A stretch of DNA of 44,999 nucleotides from JAKLFA01 sp964450385 (GTDB taxonomy: Bacteria; Omnitrophota; Gorgyraeia; Zapsychrales; JANLHA01). The notes below the pieces were generated by a model. It was not told where the DNA came from and did no database searches. It worked only from the letters and a program-made list of their open reading frames with translations. The stretch spans positions 1-44,999 of the forward strand of contig CAYVEC010000016.1 in the NCBI GenBank assembly GCA_964450385.1, written 5' to 3'. Below, one piece after another: positions 33,165 through 39,744 of the stretch; position 1 is the stretch's first letter, and every line of letters begins with the position of its first letter. Position numbers and translations under genes: made by a program.

Positions 33165-33652
33165 GCGGTGACGCGAGCCTTGCTCGCTCCGCTCGCTTTA
33201 TGCAGATGGCGATTGATCACGCGCGCGCGGGCATCGCCGCGGGCCAGACGCCGTTTGGCGCGTGCATTGTCCGCGGCGATGAGGTCATCAGCGTGGCGCA
33301 TAACGGGGTCTTTCAGACGACGGACATTACCGCGCACGCCGAGATCCAGGCGATCCGCCTGGCCTGCGCCTCACTCGGCGTAATCGATCTCTCAGGTTGT
33401 GAGATCTTTTCAACGACCGAGCCGTGCCCGATGTGTTTTAGCGCGATCCATTGGGCGCGGATCGGCCGGATTGTTTACGGGGCCGCGATCGAGGACGCGG
33501 CGCGCGCCGGGTTCAATGAATTGACGGTATCGAATGAGACATTAAAACGGGAGGGCCGGCTCGGGGTGGAGATCATGGGAGGGTTCATGCGCGAGGAGTG
33601 CGTGGCGCTCTTTCGCGAATGGGGGGCCCGGACCGGGCGCCGTTCGTATTAA
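33161..33652 (+). CDS. Nucleoside/guanine deaminase-like zinc enzyme
   Basis: This is a CDA-fold deaminase of 163 residues with the zinc motifs HAE (TAHAEIQAIR, ligand His and catalytic Glu) and PCxxC (TTEPCPMCFSAIHWARI). Sequence around the motifs, and YGAAIEDAARAGFNEL after them, resembles guanine deaminase GuaD and other nucleoside deaminases more than the tRNA adenosine deaminase TadA, but the exact base is not certain. It is a cytosolic enzyme with no obvious link to the exported coiled-coil protein whose stop it overlaps (ATGA). Confidence 0.88.
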   Translation: MSGDASLARSARFMQMAIDHARAGIAAGQTPFGACIVRGDEVISVAHNGVFQTTDITAHAEIQAIRLACASLGVIDLSGCEIFSTTEPCPMCFSAIHWARIGRIVYGAAIEDAARAGFNELTVSNETLKREGRLGVEIMGGFMREECVALFREWGARTGRRSY

Positions 33653-33664
33653 AGGAGGGACAGG

Positions 33665-34078
33665 ATGCGTTGGGCATGGTGTGTCATGTTGGTCGTGTTG
33701 TGCGGGTGCGCGGTCGCGTATGAGGAGAAGACCGTGGTTCAGCCCCGGCCGATGCTTCGTCGGTTTGTGAGTCTCTCGGACATCCGTCCGGGCCTGAGCC
33801 GCTCCGAGGTGCGGAGTCTCCTGTCGGATCAGGTGATCGTGGGATATGAACTCGAGAATGTTGTGACCGGGCAGTACCGGCCGATCACGGTGACCAATCC
33901 GTATCGCGTCGAAGAGGCGGTCTCGGGCCGAAAGACGTATACGGTCGATTATTATGTCGTCGGGGTGAGGGCCGATGACGGCGTCATTTCCGATGACGAG
34001 CTCGAGCCGCTCGTGTTTTTTCAGGACAGACTGACGGGGATCGGTTGGGACCATCTTCGCTCGATCATTAAAAATTAA
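33665..34078 (+). CDS. Small lipoprotein, function unknown
   Basis: This is a protein of 137 residues with a short signal peptide and a lipobox (VVLCGC, lipid-bearing Cys at about 15). The mature part (VSLSDIRPGLSRSEVRSLLSDQVIVGYE and YTVDYYVVGVRADDG) has the SmpA/BamE-like opening phrase of lipoproteins with a 'GMS..EV..LLG' motif, followed by a few beta strands. Such folds bind other envelope proteins. I do not recognise a named family. AAAGGAGGG precedes the ATG. It is in the same direction as its neighbours and probably co-transcribed. Confidence 0.8.
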   Translation: MRWAWCVMLVVLCGCAVAYEEKTVVQPRPMLRRFVSLSDIRPGLSRSEVRSLLSDQVIVGYELENVVTGQYRPITVTNPYRVEEAVSGRKTYTVDYYVVGVRADDGVISDDELEPLVFFQDRLTGIGWDHLRSIIKN

Positions 34079-34095
34079 ATCACGGAAGAAATAGA

Positions 34096-35091
34096 TTGCC
34101 TGTGCCGTTATCTAACGATATGATGGCCCGTATTGTGATCCCTTTTGCCCGGCAGAAGCGGCCGTGTGATTGGGCATCGGTCTTTCCCGACGAGGCGCCC
34201 CTGGAGGTTGAGATCGGTTCCGGGCAGGGCGAGTATCTGCTCGATGCGGCCGGAACCCTTCCGCGGGTGAATCGCGTGGGGGTCGAATGTGATTGGGAAC
34301 GGGTCCGGCGGACCTGCGGGCGCGCCGCGCGGTTGAGCCCTGAGGCGCAGGAACGCGTGGTCCGGTCGGTGAGGGTCCTGCCCGTCGATGTCTGGACCGC
34401 CTTTGAACGGATGTTCCGCGACCGGAGCGTGGCCCGGATGATCTGTCTGTTCCCGTGTCCGTGGCCCAAGGACCGCCACATCCATCACCGTCTTTTTTCC
34501 GGGGAGTTCCTCCGTCTTGTGAATGCCCGGCTTCAGGACGGCGGGGAGCTCGTGATCGTCACGGACTATGGCCCGTACGCGGATTGGATCGCTGAGGAGT
34601 ACGATCAGGCCGAAACAGGCCTGCGTCTCGTGCGGGGCATGACCCCGCCGAGGTTCGCAACGAAATTTGAGGCGAAATGGCGGGCGGCCGGACAGGATGC
34701 GTTTTTTCAGCTTGTCCTGACCAAGGAACGGCATCTGTCTGTGCCGCTTAAGGAGGATGCAGGGGTGAAGGCGTTTTATCATGATGATTTTTGCCCGGAG
34801 CGTTTTACGGTCGAGGAGACGCGCGGAGACCTCGCGGTCATCATGAAGGATTTTCTTTATGATTCGGCGAGGAATCACGCGATGGTCCGCCTGATGGTTG
34901 CGGAGCCGCATCTCACCCAGCCGGTCTGGGTCACGATCATCCGCACGGAAAAGGGGTGGTGTGTGCTCAAGGCCAAGGGCCAGCAGATTGTCCCGAGCGA
35001 CGGGGTGGCCCGGGCCATTGAGCTTGTATCTGAAGGCGTCGCGCGCAGCGCGGCCACGAAGCAAACCGAGGGGAACGGTGTTCACGCTTAA
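34096..35091 (+). CDS. trmB: tRNA (guanine-N7)-methyltransferase with C-terminal extension
   Basis: This protein is up to 331 residues long. The TrmB domain has VEIGSGQGEYLLDAA (SAM loop), VECDWERVRR, LFPCPWPKDRHIHHRLFSGEFLRL (the TrmB signature, PWPKxRHxKxR-like), TDYGPYADWI and TKFEAKW. It methylates G46 in the tRNA variable loop. From about residue 215 there is an extra region of about 115 residues (RHLSVPLKEDAGVKAF to the end) not found in E. coli TrmB; thermophilic TrmB proteins such as that of Aquifex also have a C-terminal extension. The start is a TTG with GGAAG seven bases upstream; ATG codons at 34120 and 34123 are alternatives. The end overlaps the carboxypeptidase gene by 14 bases. 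Confidence 0.9.
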   Translation: MPVPLSNDMMARIVIPFARQKRPCDWASVFPDEAPLEVEIGSGQGEYLLDAAGTLPRVNRVGVECDWERVRRTCGRAARLSPEAQERVVRSVRVLPVDVWTAFERMFRDRSVARMICLFPCPWPKDRHIHHRLFSGEFLRLVNARLQDGGELVIVTDYGPYADWIAEEYDQAETGLRLVRGMTPPRFATKFEAKWRAAGQDAFFQLVLTKERHLSVPLKEDAGVKAFYHDDFCPERFTVEETRGDLAVIMKDFLYDSARNHAMVRLMVAEPHLTQPVWVTIIRTEKGWCVLKAKGQQIVPSDGVARAIELVSEGVARSAATKQTEGNGVHA

Positions 35092-35905
35092 AAGGATTTT
35101 TAGTCTTGGATTGGTCGTGGCCCTGATCGTGCTGCCGCTCGAGATCGTTTCTCCGGTCGAGGCAGCCGGCGGTCATCGGGTCTCGGCGCGGTCCGCGATC
35201 TTTTCGAACAGTACGAAGGGGAAGCGGTATTACGGCAAGAACGTTGACACGCGCGTTGTACCGGCGAGCACGGTCAAGGTCATGACAGCGCTCCTGGTCC
35301 TCGAAAAGCTTCCGCTTGATAAGGTCGTCACAGTTCAAGCGAGCGCGACATACCCGCAGCCCACAAAGATTGATGTCCGCCCCGGCGAGAAATACCGGGT
35401 GAGCGACCTTTTGTATGCCGTGATCCTTAAGTCTGCGAATGACGCGGCGGTTGTGCTGGCCGAGGCGGTCGCCGGGTCAGAGGCGGCTTTTGTCGAGATG
35501 ATGAACCGGCGCGCGCGCCAGCTCGGGGCCAAGAACACGCGTTTTCAGAACGCGCACGGTCTGCCGACCAAGGCCTCTCAATACACAACGGCCTATGACA
35601 TGTATCTGATCTTCCGTGCGGCGCTCAAGCATCCTTTTTTTAGAACCGTGATCCGGCGGAAATATAAGACGATCACCTCGCTCGGCGGCCGGGTGATCAA
35701 ACTAAAGAGTCATAATAAGATGCTCTTTTTCGATTGGCGGCAGAAGATCTACGGCAAGACCGGATGGACCCGGTCGGCCCAGGCGTGTTTTGTCGGGTAT
35801 GTGCCCAAAGGCGATGACATCTGCATCATCGCTGTTTTTGGGAGCACGACCCGTTGGGACGACATCAAACATATTGTGTCGCACTATGGCGGGATCCGGC
35901 TTTGA
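35078..35905 (+). CDS. D-alanyl-D-alanine carboxypeptidase, S11/PBP5-like
   Basis: This 275-residue exported enzyme starts at a GTG (MFTLKRIF in translation) with GAGGGG upstream. A signal peptide (about 1-30) is followed by the penicillin-binding fold with SxxK at S64-K67 (PASTVKVMTALLVLE), SxN at S119-N121 (KSANDAA), and KTG (IYGKTGWTRSAQ). S11 enzymes trim the terminal D-Ala of peptidoglycan pentapeptides. The C-terminal domain that anchors PBP5 is missing and the protein is shorter than PBP5 (about 400), so this is a soluble or loosely bound form. The frame is open upstream, but that part lies inside trmB. Confidence 0.9.
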   Translation: MFTLKRIFSLGLVVALIVLPLEIVSPVEAAGGHRVSARSAIFSNSTKGKRYYGKNVDTRVVPASTVKVMTALLVLEKLPLDKVVTVQASATYPQPTKIDVRPGEKYRVSDLLYAVILKSANDAAVVLAEAVAGSEAAFVEMMNRRARQLGAKNTRFQNAHGLPTKASQYTTAYDMYLIFRAALKHPFFRTVIRRKYKTITSLGGRVIKLKSHNKMLFFDWRQKIYGKTGWTRSAQACFVGYVPKGDDICIIAVFGSTTRWDDIKHIVSHYGGIRL

Positions 35906-35940
35906 TCCCTCTCGGATCGTGGCAACAGAAAGGAAAGACC

Positions 35941-36732
35941 ATGAATAACAGATTTTTTACGATCGCCTTTGTGCTCATCTGTACGATCTGGTTCGCGCTG
36001 ATCGTGATGATGCAGCGCTCGCATGACGCGGGTATGGCCGAGATGATCCGGCGCCAGGCCGAGATCGTCAATATGCTTGAATATCAGAAGGCCTCGATCG
36101 AGATGGTGAAGACCGTGGCGGACCGGCTTGATGTGATTGAGAAGAGGATCGGGCGCGCGACCCCGCCTGCCCCTGCGCCGATGCCGCAAGAAGATTTTTC
36201 TAAGGTCCACACGATCCCGCTTGATCAGGCGGCGTTCAAGGGTGACGCGGCGGCCCCGGTCACGATCGTGGGATTCCTGGATCTGCAGTGTCCCTATAGC
36301 GCGCGGTTTCAGCCGGTCATTGATGAGGTCCTCGCCGCCTATCCCGGTAAGGTCCGTTATGCGGTGAAGCATTTCCCGCTGTCCTTTCACCCGCAGGCGC
36401 GGCCCGCGGCCAAGGCGGTCCTCGCGGCCGGCCGGCAGGGGAAATATTATGAAATGGTTGATGCGATCCTCAAAAATGTGAGTAGCCTCACCCCAGAGAT
36501 CTATGAGGGCCTGGCCAAGGACCTTGGGCTGAAACTCGCTGAATTTAGTGGGGATATGGAAAAGAACGATGCGGCGTGGACCGGGCTGATCGAGGGGGAT
36601 ATCAAGGATGGGGCCTCGGCCGGGGTGCGGGGCACGCCGACCTTCTTTTTGAACGGGCGGCTGACGCGGGCGCGGACCCTCGAGGCCTTTAAGGCGGAGA
36701 TCGATCCGATCCTGGCGGGCGAGGCGGAATAG
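35941..36732 (+). CDS. DsbA-family thioredoxin-like protein with a CPYS active site
   Basis: This 263-residue protein has a membrane anchor (about 5-24) and a helical linker (30-70), then a Pro-rich stretch and a DsbA-like domain (about 90-255). The active site is DLQCPYS with C117 and, in place of the second Cys, S120. The cis-Pro loop is RGTPTFFLNGR, as in DsbA/DsbG-like proteins. CxxS forms are known in the family; such a protein can form mixed disulfides but not swap a disulfide in the normal way, so a role as a thiol-binding chaperone or peroxidase-like protein, or as an isomerase with glutathione-like partner, is possible. The ATG has AAAGGAAAG upstream. Confidence 0.87.
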   Translation: MNNRFFTIAFVLICTIWFALIVMMQRSHDAGMAEMIRRQAEIVNMLEYQKASIEMVKTVADRLDVIEKRIGRATPPAPAPMPQEDFSKVHTIPLDQAAFKGDAAAPVTIVGFLDLQCPYSARFQPVIDEVLAAYPGKVRYAVKHFPLSFHPQARPAAKAVLAAGRQGKYYEMVDAILKNVSSLTPEIYEGLAKDLGLKLAEFSGDMEKNDAAWTGLIEGDIKDGASAGVRGTPTFFLNGRLTRARTLEAFKAEIDPILAGEAE

Positions 36733-36769
36733 CCTCGTGCCGGGTCCGGCGGCGGCTCTGGAAAAAATA

Positions 36770-36798
36770 TTTACAAAAACAGGCTTTTTTGTTATGAT
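36770..36798 (+). promoter_or_regulatory. Sigma-70 promoter of the bL27-like gene
   Basis: TTTACA (36770-36775) and TATGAT (36793-36798) are separated by the optimal 17 bases. It is the best-formed promoter in the window and stands 58 bases before the ATG. Confidence 0.75.
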
Positions 36799-36855
36799 GT
36801 CTCCTCATTCATAACGGAAAAAAGCAGCACGACAGTGTTTTTGAAGGAGGCAGTG

Positions 36856-37101
36856 ATGGCAAAAAAAGGCGGGACGACAACAAAATTTTACCGCGAGACC
36901 CGTGGGGTGAAGGTCTCGGGCGGTCAGACCGTGGCAGCGGGCGCGATGCTCACGCGCCAGGGCGATCGCTGGAAGCCGGGGATCAATGTCACAGGGCAGA
37001 TGCATCTGACCGCGGCATGCGACGGTGAGGTGTATTTTACCCGGAAGAAGAATACGTATAACAAAGTTGTCACGTATATTAATGTGCGGGCTCAGGCCTA
37101 A
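36856..37101 (+). CDS. bL27-like ribosomal protein, stand-alone and divergent
   Basis: This basic protein of 81 residues aligns with ribosomal protein bL27 after its N-terminus: TRGVKVSGGQTVAAGAMLTRQGDRWKPGINV corresponds to the RLGVK..GGQ.V.AG.I..RQ....PG.NV core, and HLTAACDGEVYFTRKK to the final DG.V.F strand. The N-terminal tail (MAKKGGTTTKFYRE) lacks the GSSxNGRDS stretch of usual bL27, the part that reaches the peptidyl transferase centre. The gene is not beside rplU (bL21), its usual partner, but alone with its own promoter. AAGGAGG before the ATG is strong. Either this is the organism's bL27 or a paralog. Confidence 0.8.
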   Translation: MAKKGGTTTKFYRETRGVKVSGGQTVAAGAMLTRQGDRWKPGINVTGQMHLTAACDGEVYFTRKKNTYNKVVTYINVRAQA

Positions 37102-37174
37102 TAGTGTTGTGTGACATGATCGCGAGGGCCGGAGGCGGTGTCTGTTCCGGCCGTATCCCGGTGGGCAAAATCCT

Positions 37175-39007
37175 ATGTGCGGCATTATTGGCTATGTGGG
37201 CCGGCGGCAGGCCCTACCGATTCTTTTAAAGGGCCTCAAGAAGCTCGAGTACCGAGGCTATGACTCGAGCGGCGTCGGGGTTGTGGACGCGGCCCGCCGA
37301 AGGCTGGCCTTGTGCAAGGCCCCGGGCAAGATCGCCCGGCTCGAGCAGGCCCTTGCGCGCCGGCCGCTGCCGTCGGGAACGACCGGCATTTCCCATACTC
37401 GGTGGGCCACCCATGGGGCGCCGAACCGCACGAATGCCCATCCTCATCAGGACCAATTCAAGAAGATTCTCCTTGTTCATAACGGGATCATCGAAAACTA
37501 TCAGACCCTTAAAAAGATTTTAGAGGACGACGGGGTGGTCTTTGCCTCGGAGACGGACACCGAGGTCGCGGCCCAGCTGGTCGGCCATTTCTATCAGGGC
37601 GACCTTCTCGCCGCGGTCCAGGCGGCGGTCGCCAAACTCGAGGGCGCCTTTGCCCTGGCCGTTGTTGCTGCTGACGCGCCGGACACCCTGATCGCGGTCC
37701 GGGTCGGGTCGCCGCTCATCATCGGGGTCGGTGAGGGAGAATACTTTGTCGCGTCGGATGTCCCGGCGATCGCGGATGAGACCCGGCGGATCATTTATCT
37801 CAAGGACCGCGAGCTTGCGGTGATGACGCCTGAGGGCGTGGAGGTGATGACCTTTGCCGGGGATCCGGTCAAGGCGCACGTCCAGACCGTGGATGTTGAT
37901 GTTGAGGCGGCGCAGAAGCAGGGGTTCGCGCATTTCATGTTAAAAGAGATCCATGAGCAGCCGCGGGTGGCGGAACGGATGATCCGGGCCTGCCTGAAAG
38001 GGGACGAGGTCTCGCTCGAGGGGCTTCATCTGACGGACGCGGAACTCCAGGCGATCGATCAGGTCGCGGTCGTGGCCTGCGGGACGGCGTTCCATGCCGG
38101 GCTCGTGGGTAAATACGCGATCGAGCGTCTTGCCGGGGTCCGGGTGGCGGTGGACGCGGCGAGTGAATTTCGCTACCGCGATCCGCTCGTTGACGAACGG
38201 ACCCTGGTTCTTGCGATCAGCCAGTCCGGCGAGACCGCGGACACCTTGGCGGCGGTGCGTGAGGCCCGGCGCAAGGGCGCGCGGATCGTCTCGATCTGTA
38301 ATGTCGTGGGGTCGTCGCTCGCGCGGGAATCCGACGGGGTGCTCTATACCCACGCGGGGCCGGAGATCGGGGTCGCCTCGACCAAGGCCTATGTGGCGCA
38401 GCTCATGATGCTCTATTTGGTCGCGCTGAAATTGGCCGACGCGCGCGGCCGGGGTATGGACCGTGTCCGCCAGGCGGTGCTCGCCTCGTTGCGTGAGATT
38501 CCCCGGGCGTATGACGCGATCCTCGGGACCGCGAAGGAGATCGCGCGGATCGCTAAAAAGAATTCTCATTTCGGGTGTTTTCTCTTTTTGGGACGGAACA
38601 TCAATTTTCCCTCGGCGCTGGAGGGGGCGTTAAAGCTGAAGGAGATCTCGTATATCCCGGCCGAGGGGTACGCGGCCGGCGAGATGAAGCACGGGCCGAT
38701 CGCGCTCATTGACGAGTACCGCGCGGTGGTCTGTATCGCGCCGGAGTCTGACGTTTATGATAAGATGATCTCCAATATGCAGGAGATCCGTGCCCGGCGG
38801 GGCAAGATCATCGTGATCGCGACCCAGGGGGACGAGACGATCCGGGCGCAGGCGCATCATGTCATCTATGTGCCCCGGGTCCATCGGCTGCTCACCCCGC
38901 TCGTCGTGGCCCTGCCGTTTCAACTCTTTGCCTACCATGTGGCGGTCCAGCTCGGGTGTGACGTGGACCAGCCGCGTAATCTTGCCAAATCCGTTACGGT
39001 GGAATAA
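37175..39007 (+). CDS. glmS: Glutamine-fructose-6-phosphate aminotransferase (isomerizing)
   Basis: This 610-residue enzyme has the expected length. The glutaminase domain starts with MCGIIGYVG (Cys2 nucleophile) and contains RGYDSSGV, HTRWATHG and HNGIIEN; two SIS domains follow (VACGTAFHAGLVGKYAIE, AISQSGETADTLAAVREA, and GRNINFPSALEGALKLKEISYIPAEGYAAGEMKHGPIALI). The end DQPRNLAKSVTVE is typical. It makes glucosamine-6-phosphate, the first step to UDP-GlcNAc and so to peptidoglycan. Only 73 bases separate it from bL27, too few for a glmS ribozyme. A 7-pair hairpin (37127-37133 with 37146-37152) precedes the start and the ribosome site is weak. Confidence 0.97.
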   Translation: MCGIIGYVGRRQALPILLKGLKKLEYRGYDSSGVGVVDAARRRLALCKAPGKIARLEQALARRPLPSGTTGISHTRWATHGAPNRTNAHPHQDQFKKILLVHNGIIENYQTLKKILEDDGVVFASETDTEVAAQLVGHFYQGDLLAAVQAAVAKLEGAFALAVVAADAPDTLIAVRVGSPLIIGVGEGEYFVASDVPAIADETRRIIYLKDRELAVMTPEGVEVMTFAGDPVKAHVQTVDVDVEAAQKQGFAHFMLKEIHEQPRVAERMIRACLKGDEVSLEGLHLTDAELQAIDQVAVVACGTAFHAGLVGKYAIERLAGVRVAVDAASEFRYRDPLVDERTLVLAISQSGETADTLAAVREARRKGARIVSICNVVGSSLARESDGVLYTHAGPEIGVASTKAYVAQLMMLYLVALKLADARGRGMDRVRQAVLASLREIPRAYDAILGTAKEIARIAKKNSHFGCFLFLGRNINFPSALEGALKLKEISYIPAEGYAAGEMKHGPIALIDEYRAVVCIAPESDVYDKMISNMQEIRARRGKIIVIATQGDETIRAQAHHVIYVPRVHRLLTPLVVALPFQLFAYHVAVQLGCDVDQPRNLAKSVTVE

Positions 39008-39016
39008 GGAATAAAC

Positions 39017-39046
39017 GGTGACAGGCACCTGCAGGTGCCTGTCACC
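39017..39046. repeat. REP-like 30-nt perfect palindrome between convergent genes
   Basis: Two inverted copies of a GTGACAGGCACC-containing 15-mer meet head to head to make a perfect 30-base palindrome. It sits between the stops of glmS and the convergent rsmI, three bases from the latter. A third copy of the 12-mer is at 39731-39742. It could act as a bidirectional terminator, though a T tail is lacking. Confidence 0.85.
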
Positions 39047-39048
39047 AG

Positions 39049-39702
39049 CTATTTTAATATCACAAACTCTCCTCGCGGGGTGTGCTCGGTGTAGTATGCC
39101 GCGAGGTCAGCAGCGCGGCCTGAGCGGGTCTCTTCGAATTTTTTGGTGATCTCGCGGGTGACCGTGACCTCGGGGTTGTCGAGGGCCGCGGCGATGTCGG
39201 CCAGGGTCTTGGCCAGGCGGTAGGGGGATTCATAGAAGATCACAGTGCGGGTTTCGTCGCGGAAGGCCTCAAGCCGCCGCCGGCGGGCCGCGGACTTCGG
39301 CGGCAGAAAGCCTTCAAAGATGAACCGGTCGGTGGGCAGACCCGAGAGCGAGAGGGCCGCGATCGCGGCGCAGGCGCCAGGCACGACCGTGACCGGGATC
39401 CCCGCGGCCCGGGCCTCGCGTACGAGGAGGAACCCCGGATCGCTGATCCCGGGGGTGCCGGCGTCCGAGACCAGGGCCACGGATTTGCCGCTTTTGAGCG
39501 TTTCGATCAGGGATGAGGTTTTTTGGCGCTGATTGTGTTCAAAATAACTCGTTTGGGGGGTCGTGATCCCGAAATGCCGCAGCAGGGTGCCGGTGTGGCG
39601 GGTGTCCTCGGAGGCGATGAGGTCAACGCTTTTTAAGACCTCGAGCCCGCGGACCGTGATGTCGCCGAGATTGCCGATGGGTGTTGAGACGATGTAGAGC
39701 AT
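39049..39702 (-). CDS. rsmI: 16S rRNA 2'-O-ribose C1402 methyltransferase
   Basis: This 217-residue protein has the tetrapyrrole-methylase-type SAM domain with MLYIVSTPIGNLGDITVRGLEVL, SEDTRHTGTLLRHFGI, YFEHNQ, VALVSDAGTPGISDPG, TVVPGACAAIAALSLSGLPT and FYESPYRL. All are RsmI signatures. It ends directly after the domain (RGEFVILK); E. coli RsmI is about 286 residues, so the C-terminal extension is missing, as in many small homologs. The start at 39702 has GAAGGA upstream. An open frame extends 13 codons further (to 39741), but that part is encoded by a REP copy and is unlikely to be translated. Confidence 0.93.
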   Translation of the reverse strand: MLYIVSTPIGNLGDITVRGLEVLKSVDLIASEDTRHTGTLLRHFGITTPQTSYFEHNQRQKTSSLIETLKSGKSVALVSDAGTPGISDPGFLLVREARAAGIPVTVVPGACAAIAALSLSGLPTDRFIFEGFLPPKSAARRRRLEAFRDETRTVIFYESPYRLAKTLADIAAALDNPEVTVTREITKKFEETRSGRAADLAAYYTEHTPRGEFVILK

Positions 39703-39730
39703 AGGATCCTTCGCGAAGTTAACAATAAGA

Positions 39731-39742
39731 GTGACAGGCACC
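39731..39742. repeat. Single REP-like 12-mer (GTGACAGGCACC)
   Basis: It is identical to the 12-base core of the palindrome at 39017-39046, in the same orientation as its left arm. It lies between the rsmI start and the stop of the surface-protein gene, so rsmI is bracketed by copies of the sequence. Confidence 0.75.
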
Positions 39743-39744
39743 GT

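Noticed and set aside
37102..37174. Possible glmS ribozyme before glmS
   Set aside because: The intergenic stretch is 73 bases, too short for the ribozyme core, and lacks its conserved elements; only a 7-pair hairpin is present.
39703..39741. A 13-codon N-terminal extension of RsmI
   Set aside because: It is encoded by a REP-like copy and not by RsmI-type sequence; the ATG at 39702 has a ribosome site and starts the family motif.
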